Assembly: GCA_017413305.1 (NCBI GenBank)
Contig: JAFPUA010000187.1
Coordinates: 1 to 5,691 of the forward strand
DNA from: Candidatus Ruminimicrobiellum caprinum
GTDB taxonomy: Bacteria; Elusimicrobiota; Endomicrobiia; Endomicrobiales; Endomicrobiaceae
Direction of reading: 5' to 3'
DNA: 5,691 nucleotides
A model generated the notes under the pieces. The model was not told the DNA's origin, did not search any database, and worked only from the letters and a program-made list of their open reading frames with translations. Position numbers and translations under genes: made by a program. Positions 5,517 to 5,691 of the stretch are shown in pieces (position 1 is the stretch's first letter; each line of letters starts with the position of its first letter).

Positions 5517-5691
5517 TTATCCAATGATATTAGTCATATAAGAATTTGCTGTAATATTGTAGACAAACTGAAGTTTATTAGTTTTTTTATTAGCTGCACC
5601 TATAGTATGCGGAAGATCAATACGTACATAATATCCACAACAATTATTATCCCAATTATTACCAGAATTTGATGATACTTTAAAAGATGTG
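5517..5691 (-). CDS. C-terminal 57 residues of an unidentified protein (runs off right edge)
   Basis: An open minus-strand frame enters from the right edge and ends with TAA at 5519-5517. The visible tail ends in KLQFVYNITANSYMTNIIG. It is rich in Asn, Thr, Tyr and beta-forming residues, with adjacent cysteines (NNCCGYYVRIDLP), and lacks long charged helices. Such composition is common in exported or pilin-like proteins, but nothing here identifies a family and the N-terminus is outside the window. The frame is preferred because the other minus-strand frames are interrupted, because the stop is followed by a terminator-like hairpin, and because its codons match the AT-rich use of the neighbours. 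It is followed by bioB in the same direction but is probably a separate transcription unit. Confidence 0.6.
   Translation of the reverse strand, partial: TSFKVSSNSGNNWDNNCCGYYVRIDLPHTIGAANKKTNKLQFVYNITANSYMTNIIG

Noticed and set aside
1..5691. CRISPR array, tRNA/rRNA genes, transposase or phage genes
   Set aside because: No regularly spaced direct repeats, no tRNA or rRNA signatures and no mobile-element protein motifs were seen on either strand.

Overview
This is an AT-rich window (roughly 30% G+C by eye), densely coded on both strands, from what is probably an obligately anaerobic bacterium. The anaerobe inference rests on a BioB with non-classical auxiliary-cluster residues and a flavodoxin/ferredoxin fusion protein. 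The promoters fit the sigma70 consensus closely (one is a perfect TTGACA-17-TATAAT), and most genes have good Shine-Dalgarno sites, which argues against Bacteroidota. An Elusimicrobiota-like, Clostridia-like or similar low-GC gut lineage would fit. I cannot settle the phylum from this sequence alone.

Left block (1-2940, minus strand): a three-gene operon. It reads mnmG (tRNA U34 modification enzyme), then an EFR1-type flavodoxin/2x[4Fe-4S] protein, then a SemiSWEET sugar transporter that runs off the left edge. Consecutive genes overlap by 14 and 13 bp, so they are probably translationally coupled. The SemiSWEET gene starts with GTG. A good promoter (TTTACA-17-TATAAT) would give mnmG an unusually long leader of about 185 nt. 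That leader holds a 13-bp inverted repeat and a second small hairpin, so it is either a structured RNA leader or a dispersed palindromic element.

Middle (2949-4450, plus strand): a divergent gene for an exported, DvLysin/YkfC-like NlpC/P60 peptidoglycan endopeptidase with SH3b domains. Its promoter (TTGATA-17-TATAAT with extended -10) sits so close to the ATG that the mRNA should be leaderless or nearly so, and no Shine-Dalgarno site is present. The two divergent promoters stand back to back, with their -35 boxes 8 bp apart.

Right block (4440-5691, minus strand): bioB, convergent with and overlapping the peptidase gene by 11 bp, preceded by a compact control region. A long palindrome there contains a BirA-type biotin operator (TTGTCAACC-N15-AGTTGACAA) covering the -35 box of a consensus bioB promoter. 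The same palindrome, followed by seven T on the minus strand, has the form of an intrinsic terminator for the gene upstream. That gene is visible only as a 57-residue C-terminal tail of unknown function at the right edge.

The most noteworthy points are the fused terminator/operator/promoter in front of bioB, the probable Type II (anaerobe-type) BioB, the leaderless peptidase transcript and the structured mnmG leader. No wholly new multi-gene system is evident.
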